From Actinacidiphila oryziradicis (lineage in GTDB: Bacteria > Actinomycetota > Actinomycetes > Streptomycetales > Streptomycetaceae), in contig NZ_SUMC01000017.1 in NCBI RefSeq assembly GCF_005047355.1, positions 62,001 through 126,000 on the forward strand: a stretch of DNA of 64,000 bases, in the 5' to 3' direction. Numbering within the stretch: position 1 is the first letter of the stretch; each line of letters begins with the position of its first letter. Shown in pieces: positions 42,144-50,219 of the stretch. The translations under genes were made by a program, and so were the position numbers. Below the pieces are notes generated by a model, which made no database searches, had not been told where the DNA came from, and worked only from the letters and a program-made list of their open reading frames with translations.

Positions 42144-42281
42144 CTAGGAGCGCACTGAAGATCTATGCCGGGCTCCCGGCGCCCGGCACGCCCATCTGCT
42201 GCGTTGGCCGAATCCCCAGATGCAGCTGGACGCACCGGACACCGCTCGCTGATCCGGCCTAGATCTTCAGCACACTCCTAG
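42144..42281. mobile_element. MITE-like element E between regulator and kinase
   Basis: Terminal inverted repeats 42144-42165 (CTAGGAGCGCACTGAAGATC...) and 42260-42281 match at 19 of 22 bases. Both ends are CTAG and the middle has no coding frame. The ends differ from elements A/B beyond CTAG, so it is a separate family. Confidence 0.7.
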
Positions 42282-42305
42282 TCCTGTCCCAGCCCGGAGG
42301 GCACA

Positions 42306-43607
42306 TTGCGCCGCCGACTGATCACCTCCACGCTCGCCGTGGTGCTTGTTGTCATCGCTGTCTTCGGCGTCTCGCTCGTCATCGTCGAGGCCCGGACGAT
42401 CGAGAACAGCGCCAAGGACAGCGTGCAGTCCGAGGCTGTCCGGCTGGTCGGGATCGTGGAGAACCGGCTGGTCGGAAAGGAGAAGATCAACTCGGAGGTG
42501 CTGAAGCCGCAGATCACCCAGAACCGGTACGCGATCGTGAAGATCTCCGGTCGGGCGCCGATCGCCGTCGGCCCCCGCCCGACCGGCCAGGTGATCGCCA
42601 GTACGGCGTCGGGCGAGCACGGCGAGTCCGTGACCGTCGAGGAGCCGCGCAGCGTGGTCAGCGAGGAGATCGGCCGTACGCTGCTGATCATTCTGGCGGT
42701 CGCGCTGCTGGCGGTGCTGGCCGCCGTGGTCCTCGCCGTACGCCAGGCCCGGCGGCTCAGCAGCCCGCTCACCGACCTGGCCGAGACCGCCGAGCGGCTC
42801 GGTTCCGGCGATCCCCGGCCCAGGCACCGTCGCTACGGGGTGCCGGAGCTGGACCGGGTGGCGGATGTGCTGGATGGCAGTGCCGAGCGGATCGCCCGGA
42901 TGCTGACGGCGGAGCGGCGGCTGGCGGCTGACGCCTCGCATCAGCTCCGTACGCCGCTGACCGCGCTGTCGATGCGGCTGGAGGAGATCATCGCCACCGC
43001 CGACGACCAGGAGACGGTCAAGGAGGAGGCGACGATCGCGCTGGGCCAGGTCGAGCGGCTGACGGATGTGGTGCAGCGGCTGCTGACCAATGCCCGGGAC
43101 CCGCGGACCGGGTCGGCGGTCGACTTCGATCTCGACGATGTGATCAAGCAGCAGGTCGAGGAGTGGCGGCCGGCCTACCGCAACGAGGGCCGGATCCTCG
43201 TCCTCACCGGCACCAGGCGGTTGCGGGCCGTCGGCACTCCGGGGGCCGTTGCCCAGGTGCTGGCGACACTGATCGAGAACTCACTGATGCACGGGGCGGG
43301 CAAGGTCGAGATCCACACCAGGGTCATCGGCAATCAGACGGTCGTCGAGGTGACGGACGAGGGCCCGGGGGTGCCGCCGGACCTGGGGTCGCGGGTCTTC
43401 GAGCGTGCGGTCAGCGGCCGGAACTCCACCGGCCTGGGACTGGCCGTCGCCCGGGATCTGGCGGAGGCGGACGGCGGGCGGCTGGAGCTGCTGCAACAGC
43501 GGGCGCCGGTCTTCGCGCTGTTCCTGGGGAAGACGAGCCCGCCCGGTGGGAACTCAGGTCTCCTCGGCCAGGGCATCGACCCGGGCCCGACCCCGTCGGG
43601 CGGTTGA
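42306..43607 (+). CDS. Sensor histidine kinase
   Basis: A 433-residue membrane kinase. TM1 is TLAVVLVVIAVFGVSLVIV (9-27). An extracytoplasmic sensor of about 95 residues follows, TM2 LLIILAVALLAVLAAVVLAV near 126, HAMP to about 195, HisKA with the phospho-His in ASHQLRTPLTAL near 218, N box LATLIENSLMHGAG near 322, and DEGPGVPPD then TGLGLAVARD. GGAGGGCACA supports the TTG start at 42306. It is the partner of the regulator at 41425 despite the intervening repeat. The signal is unknown. Confidence 0.92.
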   Translation: MRRRLITSTLAVVLVVIAVFGVSLVIVEARTIENSAKDSVQSEAVRLVGIVENRLVGKEKINSEVLKPQITQNRYAIVKISGRAPIAVGPRPTGQVIASTASGEHGESVTVEEPRSVVSEEIGRTLLIILAVALLAVLAAVVLAVRQARRLSSPLTDLAETAERLGSGDPRPRHRRYGVPELDRVADVLDGSAERIARMLTAERRLAADASHQLRTPLTALSMRLEEIIATADDQETVKEEATIALGQVERLTDVVQRLLTNARDPRTGSAVDFDLDDVIKQQVEEWRPAYRNEGRILVLTGTRRLRAVGTPGAVAQVLATLIENSLMHGAGKVEIHTRVIGNQTVVEVTDEGPGVPPDLGSRVFERAVSGRNSTGLGLAVARDLAEADGGRLELLQQRAPVFALFLGKTSPPGGNSGLLGQGIDPGPTPSGG

Positions 43608-43624
43608 GGCCGCCCTTCGCCGGA

Positions 43625-43639
43625 CCGGACAGGGCCTAG
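43625..43639. repeat. Single terminus resembling MITE-like elements A/B
   Basis: CCGGACAGGGCCTAG, reverse-complemented, resembles the CTAGGGCCTGTCC end of element A (two bases transposed). The CTAG again holds a stop codon, that of the GtrA gene. No second end is visible nearby. Confidence 0.4.
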
Positions 43640-44178
43640 TTCCGGGTACGGGCGGCCTTGCCGGGGTGCGGCTCCGTCTGCACTGCCTCCAGGAACGATT
43701 CGGCTTGCTCCACCGCCTCCCGGGCCGGCAGCGCCTTGAAGACCCAGCTGCGGTAGGACCAGAAGCGGAAGAGGGTGGCGACGCCGATGCCGACGAACTT
43801 GAAGATGTTGCTCTGCACCTGGCTGTTCCAGCCCATGCCGTACGTCGCCGTGAACAGCACGCCGTTCTCGATCACCAGGCCGATGGCGCTGAAGAAGAGA
43901 AAGAGGCCGAGCTCCTTGCCGCGCCGCTGGCGGTCCCGGTCGCGGTAGGTGAAGTACCGGAAGCCGACATAGTTGAACACGATGGCGACGAGGGTGCCTA
44001 TGATGCTGGCCCGGACGACCGCCAGGTGTGTGACGTGCCACAGCACGTTTGTGACACCAAGGTTCACAAAGATGCCGGCGATGCCCACGAGCCCGAATTT
44101 CGCGATCTCACGGAACAGCCTGCCCAGCCCGGCTTGTAGGCCCTTGGGACGGGCACTCAGCCCGGTCGAACCACCCAT
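43636..44178 (-). CDS. GtrA family membrane protein
   Basis: A 180-residue protein with four membrane helices: FGLVGIAGIFVNLGVTNVLW, VRASIIGTLVAIVFNYVGF (followed by RYFTYRDRDR), LFLFFSAIGLVIENGVLFTA and FKFVGIGVATLFRFWSYRSW. This is the standard GtrA plan. Members are linked to flipping or supplying lipid-linked sugars for envelope glycans. The ATG at 44178 lies head-to-head with purK. Role here is unassigned; envelope polysaccharide genes lie 4-20 kb downstream. Confidence 0.88.
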   Translation of the reverse strand: MGGSTGLSARPKGLQAGLGRLFREIAKFGLVGIAGIFVNLGVTNVLWHVTHLAVVRASIIGTLVAIVFNYVGFRYFTYRDRDRQRRGKELGLFLFFSAIGLVIENGVLFTATYGMGWNSQVQSNIFKFVGIGVATLFRFWSYRSWVFKALPAREAVEQAESFLEAVQTEPHPGKAARTRN

Positions 44179-44252
44179 AGTGATCTTTTGGCCTTGTCTG
44201 TCCGGCGGATGTTGGAGGCCTTCATGCTAGCCGGGGCCTCTGGTACCCGCCG

Positions 44253-44282
44253 TTCGAGGGGTGAACCGTGCGCAGATATCCT
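44253..44282 (+). promoter_or_regulatory. purK promoter, leaderless
   Basis: TTCGAG (44253-44258), 18 bases, TATCCT (44277-44282), then exactly 7 bases to the purK GTG. No ribosome site is present, so transcription probably begins at or next to the start codon. Confidence 0.5.
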
Positions 44283-44289
44283 TAAGACT

Positions 44290-45510
44290 GTGACATTCCC
44301 GGTAGTCGGCATCATCGGTGGCGGCCAGCTCGCCCGTATGACGCACGAAGCGGGCATCCCGCTCGGCGTCAGGTTCAAGCTTCTCAGCGACACCCCGCAG
44401 GATTCCGCGGCGCAGGTCGTGGGCGACGTCGTGATCGGCGACTACCGCGACCTGGAGACGCTGCGTGCGTTCGCCCGCGGCTGTGACGTCATCACCTTTG
44501 ACCACGAGCATGTGCCGACCGCGCATCTGCTCGCCCTGGAGGCGGACGGCGTCGCCGTCCGCCCGGGGCCCGCCGCCCTGGTGCACGCCCAGGACAAGGG
44601 CGTGATGCGGGCCAGGCTCGACGAGATCGGCGTCCCCTGCCCCCGGCACCGGATCGTCGCCGACCCGGCAGATGTCGTCCGCTTCGCGGAGGAGGGGATG
44701 CAGGGTGGGGTGGTGGGAGCAGGCAGCGGGGTGGTGGGAGCAGGCAGCGGGGTGGTGGGAGCAGGCAGCGGTTTTCCCGTCGTCCTGAAGACCGTGCGCG
44801 GCGGCTACGACGGCAAGGGGGTTTGGATCGTAGGCAGCGCAGAAGAGGCGGGTGACGCGTTCCGGGCCGGCGTGCCGGTGCTGGCGGAGGAGAAGGTCGA
44901 CTTCGTACGGGAGCTGGCGGCCAATGTCGTACGGTCCCCGCACGGGCAGGCCGTCGCGTATCCCGTCGTGGAATCGATCCAGGTCAACGGCGTATGCGAC
45001 ACGGTGATCGCTCCCGCGCCGGGGCTGGACGGCGAGTCGGCCGCCCTGGCCCAGCGGCTCGCCCTGACCATAGCCAAGGAGCTCGGCGTCGTCGGCCACC
45101 TCGCCGTGGAGCTCTTCGAGACCCGCAATGACGACGGGACCACCGGCCTTCTCGTCAACGAACTCGCCATGCGCCCGCACAACAGCGGCCACTGGACCCA
45201 GGACGGCGCCATCACGTCCCAGTTCGCCAACCATCTGCGGGCCGTCCTCGATCTGCCGCTCGGCGACCCGCGTCCGCGCGCCAAGTGGACTGTCATGGCC
45301 AATGTGCTCGGCGGCGACTACCCCAACATGTACGGGGCGTTTCTGCACTGCATGGCCCGCGACCCCCAGCTGAAGATCCATATGTACGGCAAGGATGTGA
45401 AGCCCGGCCGCAAGGTCGGCCACGTCAACACCTACGGCGACGATCTGTCCGAGGTGCGCGCACGTGCCCGGCACGCCGCCGACTACCTGCGAGGAACGAT
45501 CGACGAATGA
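44290..45510 (+). CDS. purK: N5-carboxyaminoimidazole ribonucleotide synthase
   Basis: A 406-residue ATP-grasp enzyme that uses ATP and bicarbonate to make N5-CAIR in purine synthesis. The PurK N-terminus GIIGGGQLARMTHEAG (residues 6-21) and TFDHEHVP mark the family. FPVVLKTVRGGYDGKG near 161 is the ATP-grasp loop, and LLVNELAMRPHNSGHW near 288 holds metal ligands. Directly before the ATP loop, three exact copies of a 21-bp repeat insert GVVGAGS three times, an unusual expansion at a solvent loop. The GTG at 44290 is favoured over upstream starts by a leaderless promoter. The stop overlaps purE (ATGA). Confidence 0.93.
   Translation: MTFPVVGIIGGGQLARMTHEAGIPLGVRFKLLSDTPQDSAAQVVGDVVIGDYRDLETLRAFARGCDVITFDHEHVPTAHLLALEADGVAVRPGPAALVHAQDKGVMRARLDEIGVPCPRHRIVADPADVVRFAEEGMQGGVVGAGSGVVGAGSGVVGAGSGFPVVLKTVRGGYDGKGVWIVGSAEEAGDAFRAGVPVLAEEKVDFVRELAANVVRSPHGQAVAYPVVESIQVNGVCDTVIAPAPGLDGESAALAQRLALTIAKELGVVGHLAVELFETRNDDGTTGLLVNELAMRPHNSGHWTQDGAITSQFANHLRAVLDLPLGDPRPRAKWTVMANVLGGDYPNMYGAFLHCMARDPQLKIHMYGKDVKPGRKVGHVNTYGDDLSEVRARARHAADYLRGTIDE
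44707..44769 (+). repeat. Triple 21-bp tandem repeat inside purK
   Basis: Three perfect head-to-tail copies of a 21-base unit starting GGGGTGGTGGGAGCAGGCAG, each adding seven residues in frame. Confidence 0.95.
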
Positions 45511-46049
45511 GTCTCTCCCCCGACTCCCCTGCCTCCCCCGCGGTCGGCATCGTGATGGGTTCCGACTCCGACTGGCCGGTCATGGAGGCCGCCGCCCGGG
45601 CCCTCGACGAGTTCGAGGTGCCCTACGAGGTCGATGTCGTGTCCGCCCACCGCATGCCGCGCGAAATGGTCGCGTACGGCGAGCAGGCCGCCGGCCGCGG
45701 CCTCAAGGTCATCATCGCGGGCGCCGGCGGCGCCGCCCACCTGCCGGGCATGCTGGCCTCCGTCACCCCGCTGCCGGTCATCGGTGTGCCGGTGCCGCTG
45801 AAGTACCTCGACGGCATGGACTCGCTGCTGTCCATCGTCCAGATGCCGGCCGGTGTGCCGGTCGCCGCGGTGTCCGTCGCCGGCGCCCGCAACGCCGGGC
45901 TGCTCGCCGTCCGTATCCTCGCCGCCCACGACACGGAACTCCTCGCCCGCATGCGGCACTTCCAGGACGACCTGAATCAGCAGGCCATCGACAAGGGCAA
46001 GCGTCTGCGTGCCAAGGTGGACGGCACCGGCTTCGGCTTCGCCAAGTAA
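45507..46049 (+). CDS. purE: N5-CAIR mutase, class I PurE
   Basis: A 180-residue enzyme that rearranges N5-CAIR to CAIR, using the product of PurK. GIVMGSDSDWPVMEAAA near residue 15 binds the nucleotide phosphate, SAHRMPREM near 48 contains the catalytic His of class I enzymes, and GAGGAAHLPGMLAS near 77 closes the site. GAGGAA lies upstream, and the ATG overlaps the purK stop, so the pair is coupled. The dipeptidase gene follows after 24 bases. Confidence 0.96.
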   Translation: MSLSPDSPASPAVGIVMGSDSDWPVMEAAARALDEFEVPYEVDVVSAHRMPREMVAYGEQAAGRGLKVIIAGAGGAAHLPGMLASVTPLPVIGVPVPLKYLDGMDSLLSIVQMPAGVPVAAVSVAGARNAGLLAVRILAAHDTELLARMRHFQDDLNQQAIDKGKRLRAKVDGTGFGFAK

Positions 46050-46073
46050 GCGCCCGACAACTTACGGAGACCC

Positions 46074-47264
46074 ATGACCAGGGATCTGCTCGCCCACGCC
46101 CGGGATCTGCTCGCCGCCCATCCCGTCGTGGACGGCCACAACGACCTTCCGTGGGCGCTGCGCCAGCAGGTCCGCTACGACCTCGACCAGCGCGACATCG
46201 CCACTGACCAGTCCGCGCACCTCCACACCGACATCCCCCGGCTCCGGGCGGGCGGTGTCGGCGCGCAGTTCTGGTCCGTCTATGTGCGCTCCGACTTCGC
46301 CGGTGACAATGCCGTCACTGCCGTCCTGGAGCAGATCGACGTCGTCCTGCGGCTCGTCGACCGCTACCCGGCCGACCTGCGGCTCGCCGTCACCGCCGAC
46401 GACATGGAGGCGGCCCGCGCCGAAGGCCGGGTCGCCTCCCTCATGGGCGCCGAGGGCGGCCACAGCATCAACAACTCCCTGGCCGTACTGCGGGCGCTGC
46501 ATGCCCTCGGCGTGCGCTACATGACGCTCACCCACAACGACAACCTCGACTGGGCGGACTCCGCGACCGACGTCCCCAAGGCCGGCGGGCTCACCGCCTT
46601 CGGCGAGGAGGTCGTCCGTGAGATGAACCGCACCGGCGTGCTTGTCGACCTCTCCCATGTCGCCCCCGACACCATGCGTGACGCCCTCCGGGTCACCGAG
46701 GCACCGGTTGTCTTCTCGCACTCCTCCTCCCGGGCCGTCTGCGACCACGTACGCAACATCCCTGATGACGTCCTGGAGCTGTTGCCCGGCAACGCCGGCG
46801 TCGCCATGGCCACCTTCGTCCCGCAGTTCGTCCTCCCCGCAGCCGCCGAGTGGATGGTCGGCGCCAACGAGAACATGCGGGCGAACGGCTTCCACGCGCT
46901 GGACCACACCCCTGCCGGGATGAAGATCCAGCACGCCTACGAGGCCGAGCACCCCCGGCCCGTCGCCACCGCGGCCACCGTCGCCGACCACCTCGACCAC
47001 ATGCGCGACGTCGCCGGCATCGACCACATCGGCATTGGCGGCGACTTCGACGGGGTCCCCTTCACCCCCTCCGGCCTCGACGATGTCTCCGGCTACCCCA
47101 ACCTCATCGCCGAGCTGCTGCGCCGCCGCTGGTCCGACGCCGACCTCGCCAAGCTGACCTGGCACAACGCCGTCCGCGTGCTCCGCGACGCGGAGTCAGT
47201 GGCGGTGGAGCTCCAGGGCCGGCGCGGCCCGTCCAACGCCACGATCGACGAGCTGGACGCGTAG
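46074..47264 (+). CDS. Membrane dipeptidase family M19
   Basis: A 396-residue zinc dipeptidase of the renal type. Metal ligands are visible in VVDGHNDLPWAL near residue 17 (His-x-Asp), GAEGGHSINN near 126, LVDLSHVAPDTM near 193 and FSHSSSRAVCDH near 213; GGDFDGV near 322 completes the site. There is no signal peptide, so it should act in the cytoplasm on dipeptides, possibly those taken up by the POT transporter at 39720. GGAG precedes the ATG. It probably belongs to the purKE operon by spacing alone. Confidence 0.9.
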   Translation: MTRDLLAHARDLLAAHPVVDGHNDLPWALRQQVRYDLDQRDIATDQSAHLHTDIPRLRAGGVGAQFWSVYVRSDFAGDNAVTAVLEQIDVVLRLVDRYPADLRLAVTADDMEAARAEGRVASLMGAEGGHSINNSLAVLRALHALGVRYMTLTHNDNLDWADSATDVPKAGGLTAFGEEVVREMNRTGVLVDLSHVAPDTMRDALRVTEAPVVFSHSSSRAVCDHVRNIPDDVLELLPGNAGVAMATFVPQFVLPAAAEWMVGANENMRANGFHALDHTPAGMKIQHAYEAEHPRPVATAATVADHLDHMRDVAGIDHIGIGGDFDGVPFTPSGLDDVSGYPNLIAELLRRRWSDADLAKLTWHNAVRVLRDAESVAVELQGRRGPSNATIDELDA

Positions 47265-47297
47265 CGGCGTTCCCGCCGCGCGGGTGCGGCGTCGCTG

Positions 47298-47412
47298 CCG
47301 CCTGCGGCCGCGGTCATCGGTTCGTACTCCGGTGCCGTCCGCACGTCCGCACGTCCGCACCTGGCCAGGCCGCAGCTGCCGCTGGGTCTACTGCGACCGC
47401 GGCCGGAGGCGG
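47298..47412. repeat. Long-spaced inverted repeat between converging genes
   Basis: Arms 47298-47315 and 47395-47412 match at 17 of 18 bases around an 80-base loop that contains GTCCGCAC repeated. The right arm ends at the ugd stop codon. It may act as a terminator for both genes. Confidence 0.45.
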
Positions 47413-48759
47413 CTACGCGTTCGGGCGGCCCATCGCCCGGAACGTCCACCCCGTCTTGCGCCAGAGCACCGGATCCAGCGCATTGCGCCCGTCGATGACA
47501 TGACGCCGGGTGGCGACCGCGCCGAGTTCCGCGGGGTCAAGCTCGCGGAACTCCCGCCATTCGGTGAGGTGCAGGACGATGTCCGCGCCGCGTACCGCGT
47601 CCAGGGCGCTGTCCGCGTACCCGAGCGTCGGGAAGAGCTTGCGGGCGTTGTCCATCCCCTTGGGGTCGTAGACGGTCACCTGGCCGCCCTGGAGATGGAT
47701 CTGCCCGGCGACGTTCAGTGCTGGGGAGTCCCGTACGTCGTCGGAGTCGGGTTTGAAGGTCGCGCCCAGCACCGCGATCCGTTTCCCCAGGAAGGACCCG
47801 GCGCCGCCGACGGCTTCCCGGGCCAGCTCCACCATGTGGCCGCGCCGCCGCATGTTGATGGAGTCGACCTCGCGGAGGAAGGTCAGCGCTTGGTCGACCC
47901 CCAGCTCACCGGCGCGGGCCATGAAGGCGCGGATGTCCTTGGGCAGACAGCCGCCGCCGAAGCCGATGCCGGCCCGGAGGAATCGGTGGCCGATCCGCTC
48001 GTCGTGGCCGATGGCCTCGGCGAGCTTCACGACATCGCCGCCGGCGGCCTCGCTGACCTCCGCCATGGCGTTGATGAAGGAGATCTTGGTCGCCAGGAAG
48101 GCATTGGCAGCGGTCTTGACCAGCTCGGCCGTCGGATAGTCGGTGACGACGAAAGGCGTGCCTTCTGCGACGGGCGTGGAGTAAACCTCCCGCAGCAGCC
48201 TTTCCGCGTTCTCCGACGCCACCCCGGCCACGATCCGGTCCGGGTGCAGGGTGTCCTTGACGGCGAAGCCCTCGCGGAGGAATTCCGGGTTCCACGCCAG
48301 CTCCGCCGCGGCCCCGGCCGGGGCCAGCTCGGCGAGCCGCGCGGCGAGCCGGGCGGCGCTGCCCACCGGGACGGTGGACTTGCCGACAACGAGCGCGGGC
48401 CGTGTCAGGTGCGGGGCGAGCAGGTCGAAGGCGCTGTCGACGTAACTCATGTCGCACGCGTATTCGCCGTGCTTCTGCGGGGTGTTGACGCATACGAAGT
48501 GGACGTCGCCGAACTCGGCGACCTCCGCCCACGAGGTGGTGAACCGCAGCCGCCCGCTGGAGCCGGGCAGCCCGGCCACATGCCTGCCGAGCAGTTCCTC
48601 CAGCCCGGGCTCGTACATGGGGATCCGGCCGGCGGCCAGCGTCTTGATCTTCGCGGGGTCGATGTCCAGCCCCAGCACCTCGAAGCCCAGCTCGGCCATG
48701 GCCGCGGCGTGGGTCGCGCCGAGATAGCCGGTGCCGATCACGGTGAGCCTGAGTGCCAT
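47413..48759 (-). CDS. UDP-glucose 6-dehydrogenase
   Basis: A 448-residue NAD-dependent enzyme that oxidises UDP-glucose to UDP-glucuronate for envelope polysaccharides. The Rossmann motif TVIGTGYLGATHAAAM begins at residue 6, GKSTVPVG is near 127, ELAWNPEFLREGFA near 154, and the catalytic cysteine is in GIGFGGGCLPKD near 262. AVLGATFKPDSDDVRDSP opens the C-terminal UDP-binding domain. GGGAGGG lies 9 bases before ATG 48759. GDP-mannose dehydrogenases share this fold; the NPEFLREG motif favours UDP-glucose. Divergent from an LCP gene, suggesting a shared role in wall glycans. Confidence 0.9.
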   Translation of the reverse strand: MALRLTVIGTGYLGATHAAAMAELGFEVLGLDIDPAKIKTLAAGRIPMYEPGLEELLGRHVAGLPGSSGRLRFTTSWAEVAEFGDVHFVCVNTPQKHGEYACDMSYVDSAFDLLAPHLTRPALVVGKSTVPVGSAARLAARLAELAPAGAAAELAWNPEFLREGFAVKDTLHPDRIVAGVASENAERLLREVYSTPVAEGTPFVVTDYPTAELVKTAANAFLATKISFINAMAEVSEAAGGDVVKLAEAIGHDERIGHRFLRAGIGFGGGCLPKDIRAFMARAGELGVDQALTFLREVDSINMRRRGHMVELAREAVGGAGSFLGKRIAVLGATFKPDSDDVRDSPALNVAGQIHLQGGQVTVYDPKGMDNARKLFPTLGYADSALDAVRGADIVLHLTEWREFRELDPAELGAVATRRHVIDGRNALDPVLWRKTGWTFRAMGRPNA

Positions 48760-48924
48760 GCGAGGTCCCTCCCGGGGGTGGCCGATTTCGTGGCTGAGCA
48801 TAACCGCGGAGAGCGGTGGCAGGCCCGTCGCCACCGCCCGGCCTCTTGGGACCTCTTGCGCAAACCGTGGGCACGGGGGTGTCCCATCCCTCACAATGCG
48901 CCCTGAAGCACGTGTGGGGAACAC

Positions 48925-50055
48925 GTGAAGATCGTGGGGGTGGGGGCTGTGGCACAGGTGGATCCGGCCGGCAGAAGCGGCGCCGAAGAGGTTGAGCGGG
49001 CAGAACCGGCGGAAGAAGCTGAGGCGGCGGAGGGGACCGGTGCCGCGAACGCCACCGGTGAGCCGTCGGCGGCCCCGGAGGACACGCCGCGCCGCAGGCG
49101 TACCCGCACCCGGCGGGTGCTGCTCGGGGCGCTGGTGTTGCTGCTGACCGGGATCCTGGCGATCGCCGGCACCGGCTGGTGGGCGGTGGAACACTACACC
49201 GGCAAGGTGGACCGGATCCCGAACGCGTTCCCGACCAATGTGCCGGAGAGCGAGCAGCCGAAGGCCGGCAAGGGAGGAGAAACGTTCCTCCTCGTTGGCG
49301 TCGACGCCCGCTCCGATCTGCCGACGACCGGCAAGAACGCCAAGGCCCCCGAGTGGAAGCGCGGCGCCCAGCGCAGCGACACCATGATGCTGGTGCACCT
49401 CCCGGCCGACCACAAGCACGCGTACGTCATATCGCTGCCCCGGGACAGCTGGGTGCCGATCCCCGGCAACGGCAAGGCCAAGCTGAACGCCGCCTTCTCC
49501 TGGGGCGGCCCGCCGCTCCTCATCGACACCGTCCAGCGCCTCACCGACGTCAAGGTCGACCACCTCGCCGTCATCGACTGGAGCGGCTTCCGGACCCTGA
49601 CCGACGCCGTCGGCGGCGTCGACCTCGGCGGAAAGCACATGGACGGCGCCCAGGCGCTCAGTTACGTACGGGAGCGCTACAGTCTGCCGCGCGGCGACCT
49701 GGACCGTACCCACCGCCAGCAGGCCTTCCTGCGGGCCGTGCTGGCCAAGACGCTCACCGCGGGCAGCTTCTCCAACCCGCTCAAGGCGAAGAAGCTCCTC
49801 GACAACGTCACCAGCGCGGTCAGCGTCGACGACCGGCTCTCCGACGGTGACCTGCGCGACCTCATGTGGTCGGTGAAGGGCGTCCGGACTGGGGACATGG
49901 TCTTCATGAACGCGCCCGTCGCCGGCTTCGACATGATCAAGGGCCAGTCGGTCGTCCTCCTGGACCCCAACGGCACCTCCCAGCTCTGGGAGGCGATCCG
50001 GAACGACACCATGGCCGATTACGTGGCGACCCATTCGCTCGACCGGTTGTCGTGA
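48925..50055 (+). CDS. LytR-CpsA-Psr (LCP) family protein, first of four
   Basis: A 376-residue membrane phosphotransferase that would attach lipid-linked glycopolymers to peptidoglycan. A Glu/Ala-rich cytoplasmic N-terminus precedes a TM (VLLGALVLLLTGILAIAG, near 66). The LCP domain starts at FLLVGVDARSDL near 121. The conserved arginines sit in QRSDTMMLVHL, ISLPRDSWVP near 172 and DLDRTHRQQAFL near 258. GGGG lies 5 bases before the GTG start. It ends soon after the domain, without the LytR_C extension of the fourth LCP. The promoter region is shared with ugd. Confidence 0.9.
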   Translation: MKIVGVGAVAQVDPAGRSGAEEVERAEPAEEAEAAEGTGAANATGEPSAAPEDTPRRRRTRTRRVLLGALVLLLTGILAIAGTGWWAVEHYTGKVDRIPNAFPTNVPESEQPKAGKGGETFLLVGVDARSDLPTTGKNAKAPEWKRGAQRSDTMMLVHLPADHKHAYVISLPRDSWVPIPGNGKAKLNAAFSWGGPPLLIDTVQRLTDVKVDHLAVIDWSGFRTLTDAVGGVDLGGKHMDGAQALSYVRERYSLPRGDLDRTHRQQAFLRAVLAKTLTAGSFSNPLKAKKLLDNVTSAVSVDDRLSDGDLRDLMWSVKGVRTGDMVFMNAPVAGFDMIKGQSVVLLDPNGTSQLWEAIRNDTMADYVATHSLDRLS

Positions 50056-50219
50056 ACCTCCCATACGCGTAACAGCACGGGGCGTGGCATTCGTCTCCTG
50101 CGGCACGAGCGCCTCCCCGGAGGGGCCGTAACGCCCGCCACCTGTGACGTATGCATCAGAACTGCTTCAGAACGGCTACAGGAACCCCTGCCGGCGCGCG
50201 GAGCGGGCAGACTGCCTGC

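Noticed and set aside
42144..42281. tRNA or riboswitch between regulator and kinase
   Set aside because: The fold is explained by 22-bp terminal inverted repeats with CTAG borders, fitting a mobile repeat.
5640..50000. Other TTA triplets in genes
   Set aside because: Those I checked (for example in ndh near 1906 and 2150, DUF501 near 434, cvnA near 53389) are out of frame; only 52069 is a codon.
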